In this document: piece after piece, positions 1 through 5,761 of the stretch
Position numbering within the stretch: the stretch's first letter is position 1
Layout: each line of letters opens with the position of its first letter
Source of the DNA: JBMNNU01 sp050942695
GTDB taxonomy: Bacteria; Chloroflexota; UBA6077
DNA length: 5,878 nt
Direction of reading: 5' to 3'
Assembly (NCBI GenBank): GCA_050942695.1
Contig: JBMNNU010000206.1
Coordinates: 1-5,878 of the forward strand
The notes under the pieces: model-generated
Database searches by the model: none
What the model was told of the DNA's origin: nothing
The model's input: only the letters and a program-made list of their open reading frames with translations
Made by a program: the position numbers and the translations under genes

Positions 1-50
1 CCTCAATCCCCAGCTTTGCCGAATAGCCGGCTTGGGGGCTCCCTGGAAGG

Positions 51-2069
51 ATGGCGAACAAATATATGAAAAAGACCGATCAAAAGCATAGTTTAGCTGA
101 TAGCGCAGATGCAACTGGGTGGGAGGATATTGGGCCAAAGTGGAAGGTACCGGTCTTGGCGGGATTGCTCGCTGTGGCAACGGCATGCTTGGTATTGGCG
201 AGCACGGCCGTAGCTTACCAGTTGATTCACTCTAACGTAATCTATCCTGGTGTCGAAGTCGCCGGAATTCCTGTAGGGGGCATGACGAAAGAAGATGCTT
301 TAGCTGCCGTTAAACCTATCTACGAACAACGGGCAAAGCGTTCCCTGTTGTTCCGTATGGATGGGGTTGAACGGAAAATGGTGTTATCGGAGATAGGCGT
401 TTCTTTCGACCCGGAAGCCGGAGTGGATACCGCTTATAAGATCGGCCGAACTGGCGGACCTCTTGAGAGAATCGGATCGCAGCTTTCAGCCCTTGTGCGT
501 GGCAACTCTGTGGAATCGTCCGGAGTCAGGATAGACAGGGCTAAGCTCCAATCCGTTATCACCCAGATAGCCGGAGAGATAGATCGCACTGTGAAGGATG
601 CCGAGCTGGTGATTGGAGATGACTTCTCCGTTCAGATTTCGCCGGATGTGATCGGTCGCCGGTTGGACGTAGAAGGTGCGGTTGGGGCTATCGAGAAGGC
701 CGTAATTACTGGGGCAGATTCCGTTGAGCTGCCGGTGCTGATCACGCTCCCCAAACGGCTTGAGAAGGATCTGGTCGAGGCCAGAGATACCCTTGCCAAG
801 GTGTACTCTGGAGCTGTGACCCTCCAATTTGGCGGAAACAGTTGGGCTCTCGAACAGAAAGAGATATCAGACATCGTATCGGTGGACTACAAAACCGGTG
901 TGCCGGCGCCGGAGATAACGATTCGGGAAGAGTCGTTAACGGCGTTGGCAGATCGCATAGCGGGAGAAATCGAGCAGGAAAAAGTTGACGGCCGTTACGT
1001 TTGGAGCAATGGAGCACTAACGCTGCTGAGTGAGGGGAAGGATGGTCTCAAGCTGGACCGGGCCAAGACGGTGGATGCTCTACGCAGCGCCATTATGGGC
1101 GACCAGAAGATAGTAGATCTGCCGGTAGATGTGGATGAAGCCATCGGAGATTCTATCGACCCTGCGAAGTTGAGCATCAAGGAGCGCATTGAATACGGGC
1201 AAACCACTATCGCGGGAGTCCCGGAGAAGGTCCACAATATTAAGCTGGCAGCATCGCGGTTAAACGGAGTAGTTGTGCGGCCGGGAGAGACGTTTTCTTT
1301 CAATGATGAGCTGGGGCCTACCACTATCAAGGCTGGTTTCCAGGTGGGTTTTGGTATCACAATCAACAACGGTGAGATGCAAACAGTTCCGTCCGTCGCC
1401 GGCGGTATCTGCCAGGTAGCTACCACCTTGCTCCACGCTGTGTTCTGGGCTGGCTATCAGATCGAGGAGCGCTACCCCCACATGTACTGGATTTCCAGCT
1501 ATGGGCAGCCTCCGAGAGGGATCACCGGTTTAGACTCGACCGTCGAAGCCCCTGTGCTCGATTTCAAGTTCACGAACAATACTGACGACTATTTGCTCAT
1601 CCAGAGCAGCACAGAAAACAGCAAATTGACCTTTGAACTATATGGCACCAAGCCGGATTGGAAAGTCGAGGTGGAGGGCCCAATTATCAGTAATGTCGTA
1701 AAAGCGGACCAGAAAGAGGTACGCCAGGAGGAGCCTACCTGGCCTGAGGGGCGTACGCTTTGGGTGGAACGAGCAGCCGATGGCTTCGACGTGGAGATCA
1801 TCCGGAAGGTTATCAAGGGAGACGATGTTCGGACGCTGAATCTCAAGAGCAGGTATCAGCCTTCACGAAACGTCCTGATGGTGGGAACCAAAAAACCGGA
1901 TCCTACTCCGGTGCCAACTCCATCTGCTTCGCCAACCCCTTCTGCCGGATCGAGTCCAACGCCGTCTGCTGGGGGAGATCCTCAGGCAGCGCCAACAGCT
2001 TTGCCCACTCCCGAAAACGGCGAGGCGCCGCCGGCTGCGAATACTCCCCAGCCAACGCCATCGCAGTAA
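51..2069 (+). CDS. VanW family protein with two PG_binding_4-like repeats, G5-like module and Pro/Thr/Ser tail
   Basis: A 672-residue protein, probably anchored in the membrane and acting at the cell wall. Seen in order: a short charged N-terminus; one hydrophobic segment (about 33-57); two repeats resembling the putative peptidoglycan-binding domain common in VanW proteins (about 70-195, with the iGvs-D and AYKIGRTG signatures, and about 255-360); the VanW domain (about 378-520, with RPGETFSFND at 410-419, AGGICQVATTL at 450-460 around Cys454, and GLDSTV at 493-498); a G5-like stretch (about 540-613) ending in VGTKKP; then a low-complexity tail with three PTPSA units. VanW is named from vancomycin-resistance clusters, but its biochemical role is not established. 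Nothing nearby is a resistance gene, so a wall-maintenance role is only inferred. The start is uncertain: GGAAGG touches ATG 51 with no spacer, and is 15 nt from the in-frame ATG at 66. There is no LPXTG sorting signal. It converges with the TRAP operon. Confidence 0.9.
   Translation: MANKYMKKTDQKHSLADSADATGWEDIGPKWKVPVLAGLLAVATACLVLASTAVAYQLIHSNVIYPGVEVAGIPVGGMTKEDALAAVKPIYEQRAKRSLLFRMDGVERKMVLSEIGVSFDPEAGVDTAYKIGRTGGPLERIGSQLSALVRGNSVESSGVRIDRAKLQSVITQIAGEIDRTVKDAELVIGDDFSVQISPDVIGRRLDVEGAVGAIEKAVITGADSVELPVLITLPKRLEKDLVEARDTLAKVYSGAVTLQFGGNSWALEQKEISDIVSVDYKTGVPAPEITIREESLTALADRIAGEIEQEKVDGRYVWSNGALTLLSEGKDGLKLDRAKTVDALRSAIMGDQKIVDLPVDVDEAIGDSIDPAKLSIKERIEYGQTTIAGVPEKVHNIKLAASRLNGVVVRPGETFSFNDELGPTTIKAGFQVGFGITINNGEMQTVPSVAGGICQVATTLLHAVFWAGYQIEERYPHMYWISSYGQPPRGITGLDSTVEAPVLDFKFTNNTDDYLLIQSSTENSKLTFELYGTKPDWKVEVEGPIISNVVKADQKEVRQEEPTWPEGRTLWVERAADGFDVEIIRKVIKGDDVRTLNLKSRYQPSRNVLMVGTKKPDPTPVPTPSASPTPSAGSSPTPSAGGDPQAAPTALPTPENGEAPPAANTPQPTPSQ
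1914..1969 (+). repeat. Three degenerate CCAACnCCnTCTGC repeats encoding PTPSA units
   Basis: Copies lie at 1914-1927, 1932-1945 and 1956-1969, differing only at two wobble positions. Each encodes Pro-Thr-Pro-Ser-Ala in the extracytoplasmic tail of the VanW protein (residues 622-640). The spacing is 18 and then 24 nt, so the reading frame is kept. Such tails are usually flexible wall-spanning or surface linkers. The repeat could expand or contract by slippage in whole codons. Confidence 0.75.
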
Positions 2070-2144
2070 CGTCGATGGAGGGCCTCCATACGAATGCTTT
2101 GTATCGTGCCGACTCATAGCTGAAGAGGTGGACGGAATAAGGAC

Positions 2145-2170
2145 GAGCAGGGTCATTTTAGACCCTGCTC
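2145..2170. terminator. Perfect 10-bp hairpin in the convergent intergenic strip
   Basis: GAGCAGGGTC (2145-2154) and its exact complement GACCCTGCTC (2161-2170) flank the six-base loop ATTTTA. It lies 75 nt after the VanW stop, between two convergent genes, which is where a shared terminator is expected. Neither strand has a clean U-run after the stem: the + strand continues CAAAATTG and the - strand GTCCTTATT. It may therefore be a weak bidirectional terminator or an mRNA 3'-end stabiliser. Confidence 0.6.
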
Positions 2171-2177
2171 CAAAATT

Positions 2178-2201
2178 GTGCACCCCAATCCTGGGGTGTG
2201 C
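2178..2201 (-). terminator. Probable terminator hairpin of the TRAP operon
   Basis: Ten pairs, two of them G-U on the + strand reading, form between 2178-2187 and 2192-2201 around a four-base loop. The core CACCCCA/TGGGGTG is perfect. Read on the - strand, the stem begins 10 nt beyond the permease stop codon and is followed by AATTTTGG, a short imperfect U-tract. That makes it the best intrinsic terminator candidate for the transporter operon. On the + strand it is one of several stems after the VanW gene. Confidence 0.55.
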
Positions 2202-2222
2202 GCATATGCTCTTATGCGTTTT
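2201..2222 (+). terminator. Small hairpin with T-run at the convergent gene end
   Basis: CGCATA (2201-2206) pairs with TATGCG (2213-2218) around a six-base loop and is followed by TTTT on the + strand. It could serve as a last-chance terminator for transcripts from the VanW side. It overlaps the permease stop codon (2212-2214) and shares base 2201 with the preceding stem. The stem has only six pairs, so confidence is low. Confidence 0.35.
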
Positions 2223-4146
2223 CTGAAGATATGCGGGCGCTGGGCGACTCAAGCTTCTTTCGCTTCACCCACCACCAACTGCTAGCAAATAGCGCAGCCC
2301 CAAGTATTAGGCCAATGGTATCAGTGGTTTTCTCCGGGACCATCATCGTCACTCCTGCTGCAGCATACAGCAACCTGAGCAGCGGGTTGAGGTTAGTGAA
2401 GCAGTAACCCTCCATGGCTATCACCAAAGCCAGTGTGCCGAGGGTGGCGGTGAAGAACACCCAGATGACCTCTAATGGAGCACCTAACATCAAGAGAGCC
2501 GGGTTGTAGGCAAACATGTAGGGCACCAGGAACTTCACGAATCCCAGCTTGGTGGCCTGGACACCAGTCATCATAACCCCGCCGCCAGCAATAGCAGCAC
2601 CTGCATAAGCCGCAAGCGCTACTGGCGGCGTGATAGCCGATAGTAGGCAAGAGTAGAAGACAAACATATGCGCGACGATGGGCGCTGCGCCCAATTTGAT
2701 CAGGGCTGGAGCAGCGACCATGGCGGCGATGATGTAGGCTGGTGCCGTGGGCACCCCCATGCCCAGGAACAGGCAGGCTATCATTACCAACAGGAGCGTC
2801 AGGAAGTAGTCGCCTCCTGACAATCCCGTGACCATGCTAACGAAGCGCAGCCCCACGCCGGTCACGTCCAACAATCCCACGATGATGCCAGCCGTTCCGC
2901 AGGTGATGCCGATAACCACGGCGGTCTTGGCGCCGGTCGCCAGGGCATCCAGGAAGCCCCACAGGTTGAGCCTGGTCTCCTTGCGCAGCATCGATACGAT
3001 GATCAGAGCCACGATAGCGGCAAAGGCAGCCCTGAAGGCGGTGTAGCCAGTGAACAGGAAATACACCAGCACGAAGATAGGGACGAAGAAGTGGAAGCCT
3101 TGAGGGATGACTTTTCTCAACTTGGGCGCTTCTTCATCCGGGATGCCTCTTAGCCCCTTCTTTGCCGCCTCCAGGTGAGTTGACATAAATACCGCAAGAT
3201 AGTACAGCAGAGCGGGTATGATGGCAGCGATGGCTATCTCAATGTACGCTTTGCCGAGCAACTCCGCCATGATGAAGGCCGCCGCGCCCATCACGGGGGG
3301 CAGGATCTGCCCGCCGGTAGATGCTGCGGCTTCCACCGCACCGGCAAAGTTCTTGGAGTACCCAAATCTTTTCATCAAGGGGATGGTGAAGACTCCAGTG
3401 CCGTACACGTTAGCTACGGAGTGGCCAGAGATAGTCCCGAACATAGAGCTGGCCACCACGGCTACCTTTGCGGGACCTCCAGTAGACCTTCCGATGAGAG
3501 CGAGGCTGAAGTCGATGATGAACTGTCCACCCCCTGTTTTCTCCATGAATGCGCCGAAAAGGATGAAAAGAAAGACAAAGGTGGCCGAAACCCCCAGCGG
3601 CACCCCGAAGATCGCCTGAGGGGTCAAAAACATGTGGTCTATGTAAGTCTGGAACGGTGGGGTGCGAATGGTAAAGGGATCGGGAAGATGGCTTCCCAGT
3701 TGACCATAGGCGAAGAAAACGGCGGCGATGATGGGTAATGCCGGCCCCACTACCCGACGTGCCGCTTCCAGGATGAGCGGTATCATCACCACACCCAGAG
3801 GTATGTCTAGCGGCTCCAGGTCGCCATAGTACCATTCCCGGCTCACTATTCGGTCGTGATGCATCAGGAGGTAGATGCCTATGAGCAATGAGATAATAGC
3901 CAGCGGGATATCGATTACCGCGGATGCCCGCCTGGACCACTTCTTCGATGTAGGATACAGGAGAAAGGTGATGACCATCAGCGTCATCAGGTGTATCGAA
4001 CGTTGCATATAGGCTTCAAAGACGCCGAAGGCGCCAGTGTACAGATGAAAGAGTGACAGGGAAACGGCCAGCACTCCGACGATGATCCGCAGCAGCCCAT
4101 CTAGTGTATTCAGCTTGGGCAGCTCGATCCCCGCGGTGATTCTCAT
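2212..4146 (-). CDS. TRAP transporter permease, fused small and large subunits (DctQ-DctM, 4TM/12TM type)
   Basis: A 644-residue polytopic membrane protein, the usual size for fused TRAP permeases of the TAXI subfamily. The N-terminal third (about 19-125) has the four-helix DctQ-like region. The rest is DctM. Its first half carries GRSTGGPAKVAVVASSMFG (219-237), TIPLMKRFGYSKNFAGAVEA (254-273) and STGGQILPPVMGAAAFIMAE (276-295). Its second half carries GMGVPTAPAYII (462-473), LGAAPIVAHMFVFYS (485-499) and AITPPVALAAYAG (504-516). In the family these two halves form the re-entrant hairpins that bind cation and substrate. It would import the ligand delivered by the TAXI protein encoded just upstream, normally driven by a sodium or proton gradient. 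Start: ATG at 4146 has GGAGGG 8 nt upstream; the in-frame TTG at 4185 lies inside the intergenic hairpin and has no such site. A basic KRKK ends the last helix. Confidence 0.95.
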   Translation of the reverse strand: MRITAGIELPKLNTLDGLLRIIVGVLAVSLSLFHLYTGAFGVFEAYMQRSIHLMTLMVITFLLYPTSKKWSRRASAVIDIPLAIISLLIGIYLLMHHDRIVSREWYYGDLEPLDIPLGVVMIPLILEAARRVVGPALPIIAAVFFAYGQLGSHLPDPFTIRTPPFQTYIDHMFLTPQAIFGVPLGVSATFVFLFILFGAFMEKTGGGQFIIDFSLALIGRSTGGPAKVAVVASSMFGTISGHSVANVYGTGVFTIPLMKRFGYSKNFAGAVEAAASTGGQILPPVMGAAAFIMAELLGKAYIEIAIAAIIPALLYYLAVFMSTHLEAAKKGLRGIPDEEAPKLRKVIPQGFHFFVPIFVLVYFLFTGYTAFRAAFAAIVALIIVSMLRKETRLNLWGFLDALATGAKTAVVIGITCGTAGIIVGLLDVTGVGLRFVSMVTGLSGGDYFLTLLLVMIACLFLGMGVPTAPAYIIAAMVAAPALIKLGAAPIVAHMFVFYSCLLSAITPPVALAAYAGAAIAGGGVMMTGVQATKLGFVKFLVPYMFAYNPALLMLGAPLEVIWVFFTATLGTLALVIAMEGYCFTNLNPLLRLLYAAAGVTMMVPEKTTDTIGLILGAALFASSWWWVKRKKLESPSARISSENA

Positions 4147-4154
4147 AGTGTCAA

Positions 4155-4160
4155 CCCTCC
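4155..4160 (-). promoter_or_regulatory. Shine-Dalgarno of the TRAP permease gene
   Basis: GGAGGG on the - strand, 8 nt before ATG 4146. It decides the start in favour of 4146 over the upstream in-frame TTG at 4185. Confidence 0.85.
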
Positions 4161-4172
4161 ATAGTGGGCACG

Positions 4173-4201
4173 GAGAGGCCGGCAACCCGGGCCGGCCCCT
4201 C
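4173..4201 (-). other. GC-rich intercistronic hairpin between the TAXI and permease genes
   Basis: The arms 4173-4183 and 4191-4201 form seven uninterrupted G-C pairs, an A-C mismatch and three more pairs around a seven-base loop. It starts 17 nt after the TAXI stop and ends 12 nt before the permease ribosome-binding site. No U-run follows on the - strand, so it is unlikely to be a full terminator. By analogy with other binding-protein operons, it may protect the upstream mRNA from 3' exonucleases, so that more binding protein than permease is made. That role is inference. Confidence 0.65.
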
Positions 4202-4218
4202 GAAATGCTTGAATTGGA

Positions 4219-5367
4219 TTACTTGAGCAGCCCCTTCTCTTTGTAGTAAGCCTCAGCGCCGGGATGAACGGGTAGCAGCAGACCATCGGCCATACCTGCG
4301 GCTTTGAATTCGGAAATGGCTGCATGCGAAGCAGCATATTCCTTTTCGCCCTCGGCAACTGCCTTCACGATTGCGTAGGCAACTTCGGGCTTGACGTCAG
4401 CGCTGATGATGATCTGGCCAGTGTCTCGTGGGGCATCTACCTCATAGTCGACACCCGGATAGGTATTGGCCGGGATGACCCCCTCGGTCATACCCAGATT
4501 CTTGCGAATTTGTTCGGCCAGCTCGGGCTCCCACTTGAGGATCTTAATCTCCCTGGCCGTAGCCAACTCTTGGGCCCATCCGATCTGCTTGGCCCCCACG
4601 GCCAGGATGCCATCGGCGTGGCCGTCCTTGACTAGGTTCACAGCATCAGCCCAGGCGACGAAGTTCATCTTCCCGCCCTGCTGCTCGATTTGCTCCCAGC
4701 CGGAGCCCTGCATCTCGAACGCCTGCCGCCACGCTAACTCGGTGGCGTTCCCTTTGGCGAGAGTGCACAGCTTGGCAGGTATCTTGTTTTTCACGATTTC
4801 GCCGACGGTCTCTGCGGGGAAGTCTTTGCGTACGATGGCGAAGTAGAAGTTGTCGTCCTGAGTGAGGAAGAGTGAGCGCAGCTTGGGCATCTCCTTTTCG
4901 AATGGAGAGAGCTTTTGCTCGGCCAAACCGGCCATCGACACTACGGTGCTTGCGATGTCGAGCTCGCCGCTATCGACCCGCGGCAGGTTGCCGACCCACC
5001 CGCCGGGAACCACGCTAATATCGATGCTGGGGTACGTGTCCTTGACCACCTTGGACATTGCGGTCATTACCACGTAACCGATGCCGCCAACGGTGCCGCC
5101 TGCGCCCTGCAGGTTGGCTTTAACTGTTGTGGGATCGTATGCGGCGGCTTGTGCGGCCGTCGGAGCTGGAGCCGCTGTTGCTGACTCGCCTGCTTGGGTT
5201 GGAGCTGGAGCCGCTGGTGTAGCGGCAGGTGCTTTGGTCGGGGCCGGCGCGGCGGGTGCTTGGGTGGGAGTGGGTGCTGGTGCAGGTGCTGAACAAGCTG
5301 CTACAACGAGGAGACTTAGAGTAAAAACCGAAATTAACAGTGAGTAGGTAGTTGCGCGCAATAACAT
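4219..5367 (-). CDS. TAXI family TRAP transporter solute-binding lipoprotein
   Basis: A 382-residue exported lipoprotein. Residues 1-24 are a signal peptide with hydrophobic core and the lipobox VAAC, so Cys25 would be lipidated and hold the protein on the outer face of the membrane. Residues 26-79 are an Ala/Pro/Thr linker. From about 84 the TAXI domain begins: GAGGTVGGIGYV (88-99), a VPGGWVGNLPRVDSGELDIA stretch (120-139) matching the family's G..NL..l..Ge.D motif, RQAFEMQG (214-221) and the family C-terminal signature LPVHPGAEAYYKEKGL (365-380). TAXI proteins bind small organic anions; glutamate and 2-oxoglutarate are known cases, but this ligand cannot be predicted. It would hand cargo to the fused permease encoded 72 nt downstream. 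Start: ATG 5367 has AGGAGG 6 nt upstream and begins a proper signal peptide. The in-frame TTG at 5496 would bury the signal peptide and is rejected. Confidence 0.94.
   Translation of the reverse strand: MLLRATTYSLLISVFTLSLLVVAACSAPAPAPTPTQAPAAPAPTKAPAATPAAPAPTQAGESATAAPAPTAAQAAAYDPTTVKANLQGAGGTVGGIGYVVMTAMSKVVKDTYPSIDISVVPGGWVGNLPRVDSGELDIASTVVSMAGLAEQKLSPFEKEMPKLRSLFLTQDDNFYFAIVRKDFPAETVGEIVKNKIPAKLCTLAKGNATELAWRQAFEMQGSGWEQIEQQGGKMNFVAWADAVNLVKDGHADGILAVGAKQIGWAQELATAREIKILKWEPELAEQIRKNLGMTEGVIPANTYPGVDYEVDAPRDTGQIIISADVKPEVAYAIVKAVAEGEKEYAASHAAISEFKAAGMADGLLLPVHPGAEAYYKEKGLLK
5162..5216 (-). repeat. 16-bp direct repeat in the Ala-Pro-Thr linker
   Basis: GGAGCTGGAGCCGCTG (+ strand reading) occurs at 5162-5177 and 5201-5216, offset by 39 nt (13 codons, in frame). 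Both copies encode the same Ala-Ala-Pro-Ala-Pro run of the lipoprotein linker. This suggests the linker grew by in-frame duplication; its length is likely to vary between relatives. Confidence 0.7.
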
Positions 5368-5373
5368 GACTTG

Positions 5374-5379
5374 CCTCCT
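5374..5379 (-). promoter_or_regulatory. Shine-Dalgarno of the TAXI gene
   Basis: A consensus AGGAGG on the - strand, 6 nt before ATG 5367. It fixes the start of the binding-protein gene at the residue that opens the lipoprotein signal peptide. Confidence 0.9.
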
Positions 5380-5521
5380 GAATACGTTGAGATTGGGACT
5401 CGACGCTGGTAGACCGCTCTTGTAATTGCGATACCATCTCGGAGCATATTGCCATGGAAATTGGATTGGAATTCTTATTGCCAGTGGGAATACCAATGAT
5501 CGCGCAAGAGGAAAACGATAC

Positions 5522-5530
5522 TTAACTCAC
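5522..5530 (-). other. Start-stop mini-ORF (GTG AGT TAA) with strong Shine-Dalgarno
   Basis: AGGAGG at 5537-5542 (- strand) sits 6 nt before GTG 5530, the same spacing as for the real TAXI start. The frame ends after two codons at TAA 5522-5524. It could be a regulatory upstream ORF or the remains of a lost gene start: the same frame then stays open from 5521 for 134 codons, down to 5120, running out of frame into the TAXI gene. Confidence 0.35.
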
Positions 5531-5555
5531 GATGTACCTCCTGTTTGCCACTTTG

Positions 5556-5598
5556 CTAGTTATATGCCATCCGACCGAATTCCACCTCCTCAAATTCG
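5556..5598 (-). other. Shine-Dalgarno in a hairpin loop with a four-codon mini-ORF
   Basis: CGAATT (5576-5581) and AATTCG (5593-5598) form a perfect 6-bp inverted repeat whose 11-base loop holds GAGGAGG on the - strand (5585-5591). Downstream, ATG 5570 opens Met-Ala-Tyr-Asn and stops at TAG 5556-5558. The Shine-Dalgarno to ATG gap of 14 nt is longer than usual, so translation is doubtful. Confidence 0.3.
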
Positions 5599-5620
5599 TT
5601 TGCTTGTGGCTAATGGAACA

Positions 5621-5634
5621 CGAAAACGTTATCG
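5621..5634. promoter_or_regulatory. Near-perfect 14-bp palindrome resembling a LacI-family operator
   Basis: CGAAAACGTTATCG reads the same on both strands except for one symmetric position pair. It is centred on AACGTT, and a central CG is typical of LacI/PurR-family operators. It lies about 100 bp downstream of the predicted promoter, where a bound repressor could block elongation. No regulator gene is in the window, so this is a motif call only. Confidence 0.35.
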
Positions 5635-5726
5635 GATCCAAACCTGGGGAATGTTATGGAAACCCGACTTTTTCAGAAGCGTAGTCTGTGCAAGCGAGAT
5701 GTTTACTCTAGTAGTCACTGGGGCGC

Positions 5727-5751
5727 AACTTCATTCTATTATGCTGAAGTT
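5727..5751. promoter_or_regulatory. Inverted repeat overlapping the -10 (candidate operator)
   Basis: AACTTCA (5727-5733) and its exact complement TGAAGTT (5745-5751) are separated by 11 bp. The centre-to-centre distance of 18 bp is compatible with a dimeric repressor. The dyad covers the -10 hexamer and part of the spacer of the predicted - strand promoter, a classical repressor position. It could also form a weak stem in a transcript from further upstream. Confidence 0.5.
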
Positions 5752-5761
5752 ATCATGTCAA
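5733..5761 (-). promoter_or_regulatory. Sigma70-type promoter for the TRAP operon
   Basis: On the - strand a consensus -35 TTGACA (5756-5761) is followed after exactly 17 nt by TAGAAT (5733-5738), which matches the -10 consensus at five of six positions. Transcription would start near 5726 and run toward the TAXI gene, giving a leader of about 360 nt. I found no comparably good hexamer pair closer to the TAXI start. Confidence 0.6.

Larger units (their letters stand above)
5368..5757 (-). other. Non-coding control region and predicted long leader of the TRAP operon
   Basis: About 390 bases without a convincing gene. The strip is AT-richer than its neighbours: 131 G/C in 300 over 5461-5760, against about 60% in the permease lines I counted. 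A + strand frame stays open from TTG 5426 to 5764, but it has no ribosome-binding site, an AT-rich third position and no recognisable motif. If transcription starts just after the -10 at 5733-5738, the mRNA has a leader of roughly 360 nt before the TAXI start. Within it are a LacI-operator-like palindrome, a Shine-Dalgarno in the loop of a small inverted repeat, and a second Shine-Dalgarno leading to a two-codon ORF. I could not match it to a known riboswitch fold by eye. Confidence 0.6.

Noticed and set aside
1..91. C-terminus of an upstream + strand gene (frame ending at TGA 67-69, or frame ending at TAG 89-91)
   Set aside because: Two different frames are open over too few codons to choose between, and neither gives a recognisable peptide. 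Sequence to the left is needed.
51..2069. Vancomycin resistance function for the VanW protein
   Set aside because: No vanA/vanB-type ligase, vanH, vanX or VanRS genes are present. VanW domains are widespread in bacteria without glycopeptide resistance.
3218..3619. Long frames antisense to the permease and TAXI genes
   Set aside because: They are shadows of high-GC coding sequence: Ala/Pro/Thr-rich or Val/Gly/Ala-rich translations with no ribosome-binding sites and no family motifs.
4183..4185. TTG at 4185 as the permease start (13 residues longer)
   Set aside because: It lies inside the intercistronic hairpin with no Shine-Dalgarno, whereas ATG 4146 has GGAGGG at 8 nt and starts a normal DctQ-like N-terminus.
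5120..5455. A - strand ORF of 111 codons with a coiled-coil-looking start (ATG 5455)
   Set aside because: It has no ribosome-binding site and two thirds of it overlap the TAXI signal peptide and linker in another frame, where the repetitive GC-rich sequence lacks stops. The Gln/Ser/Glu-rich start is not enough to call a chemoreceptor fragment.
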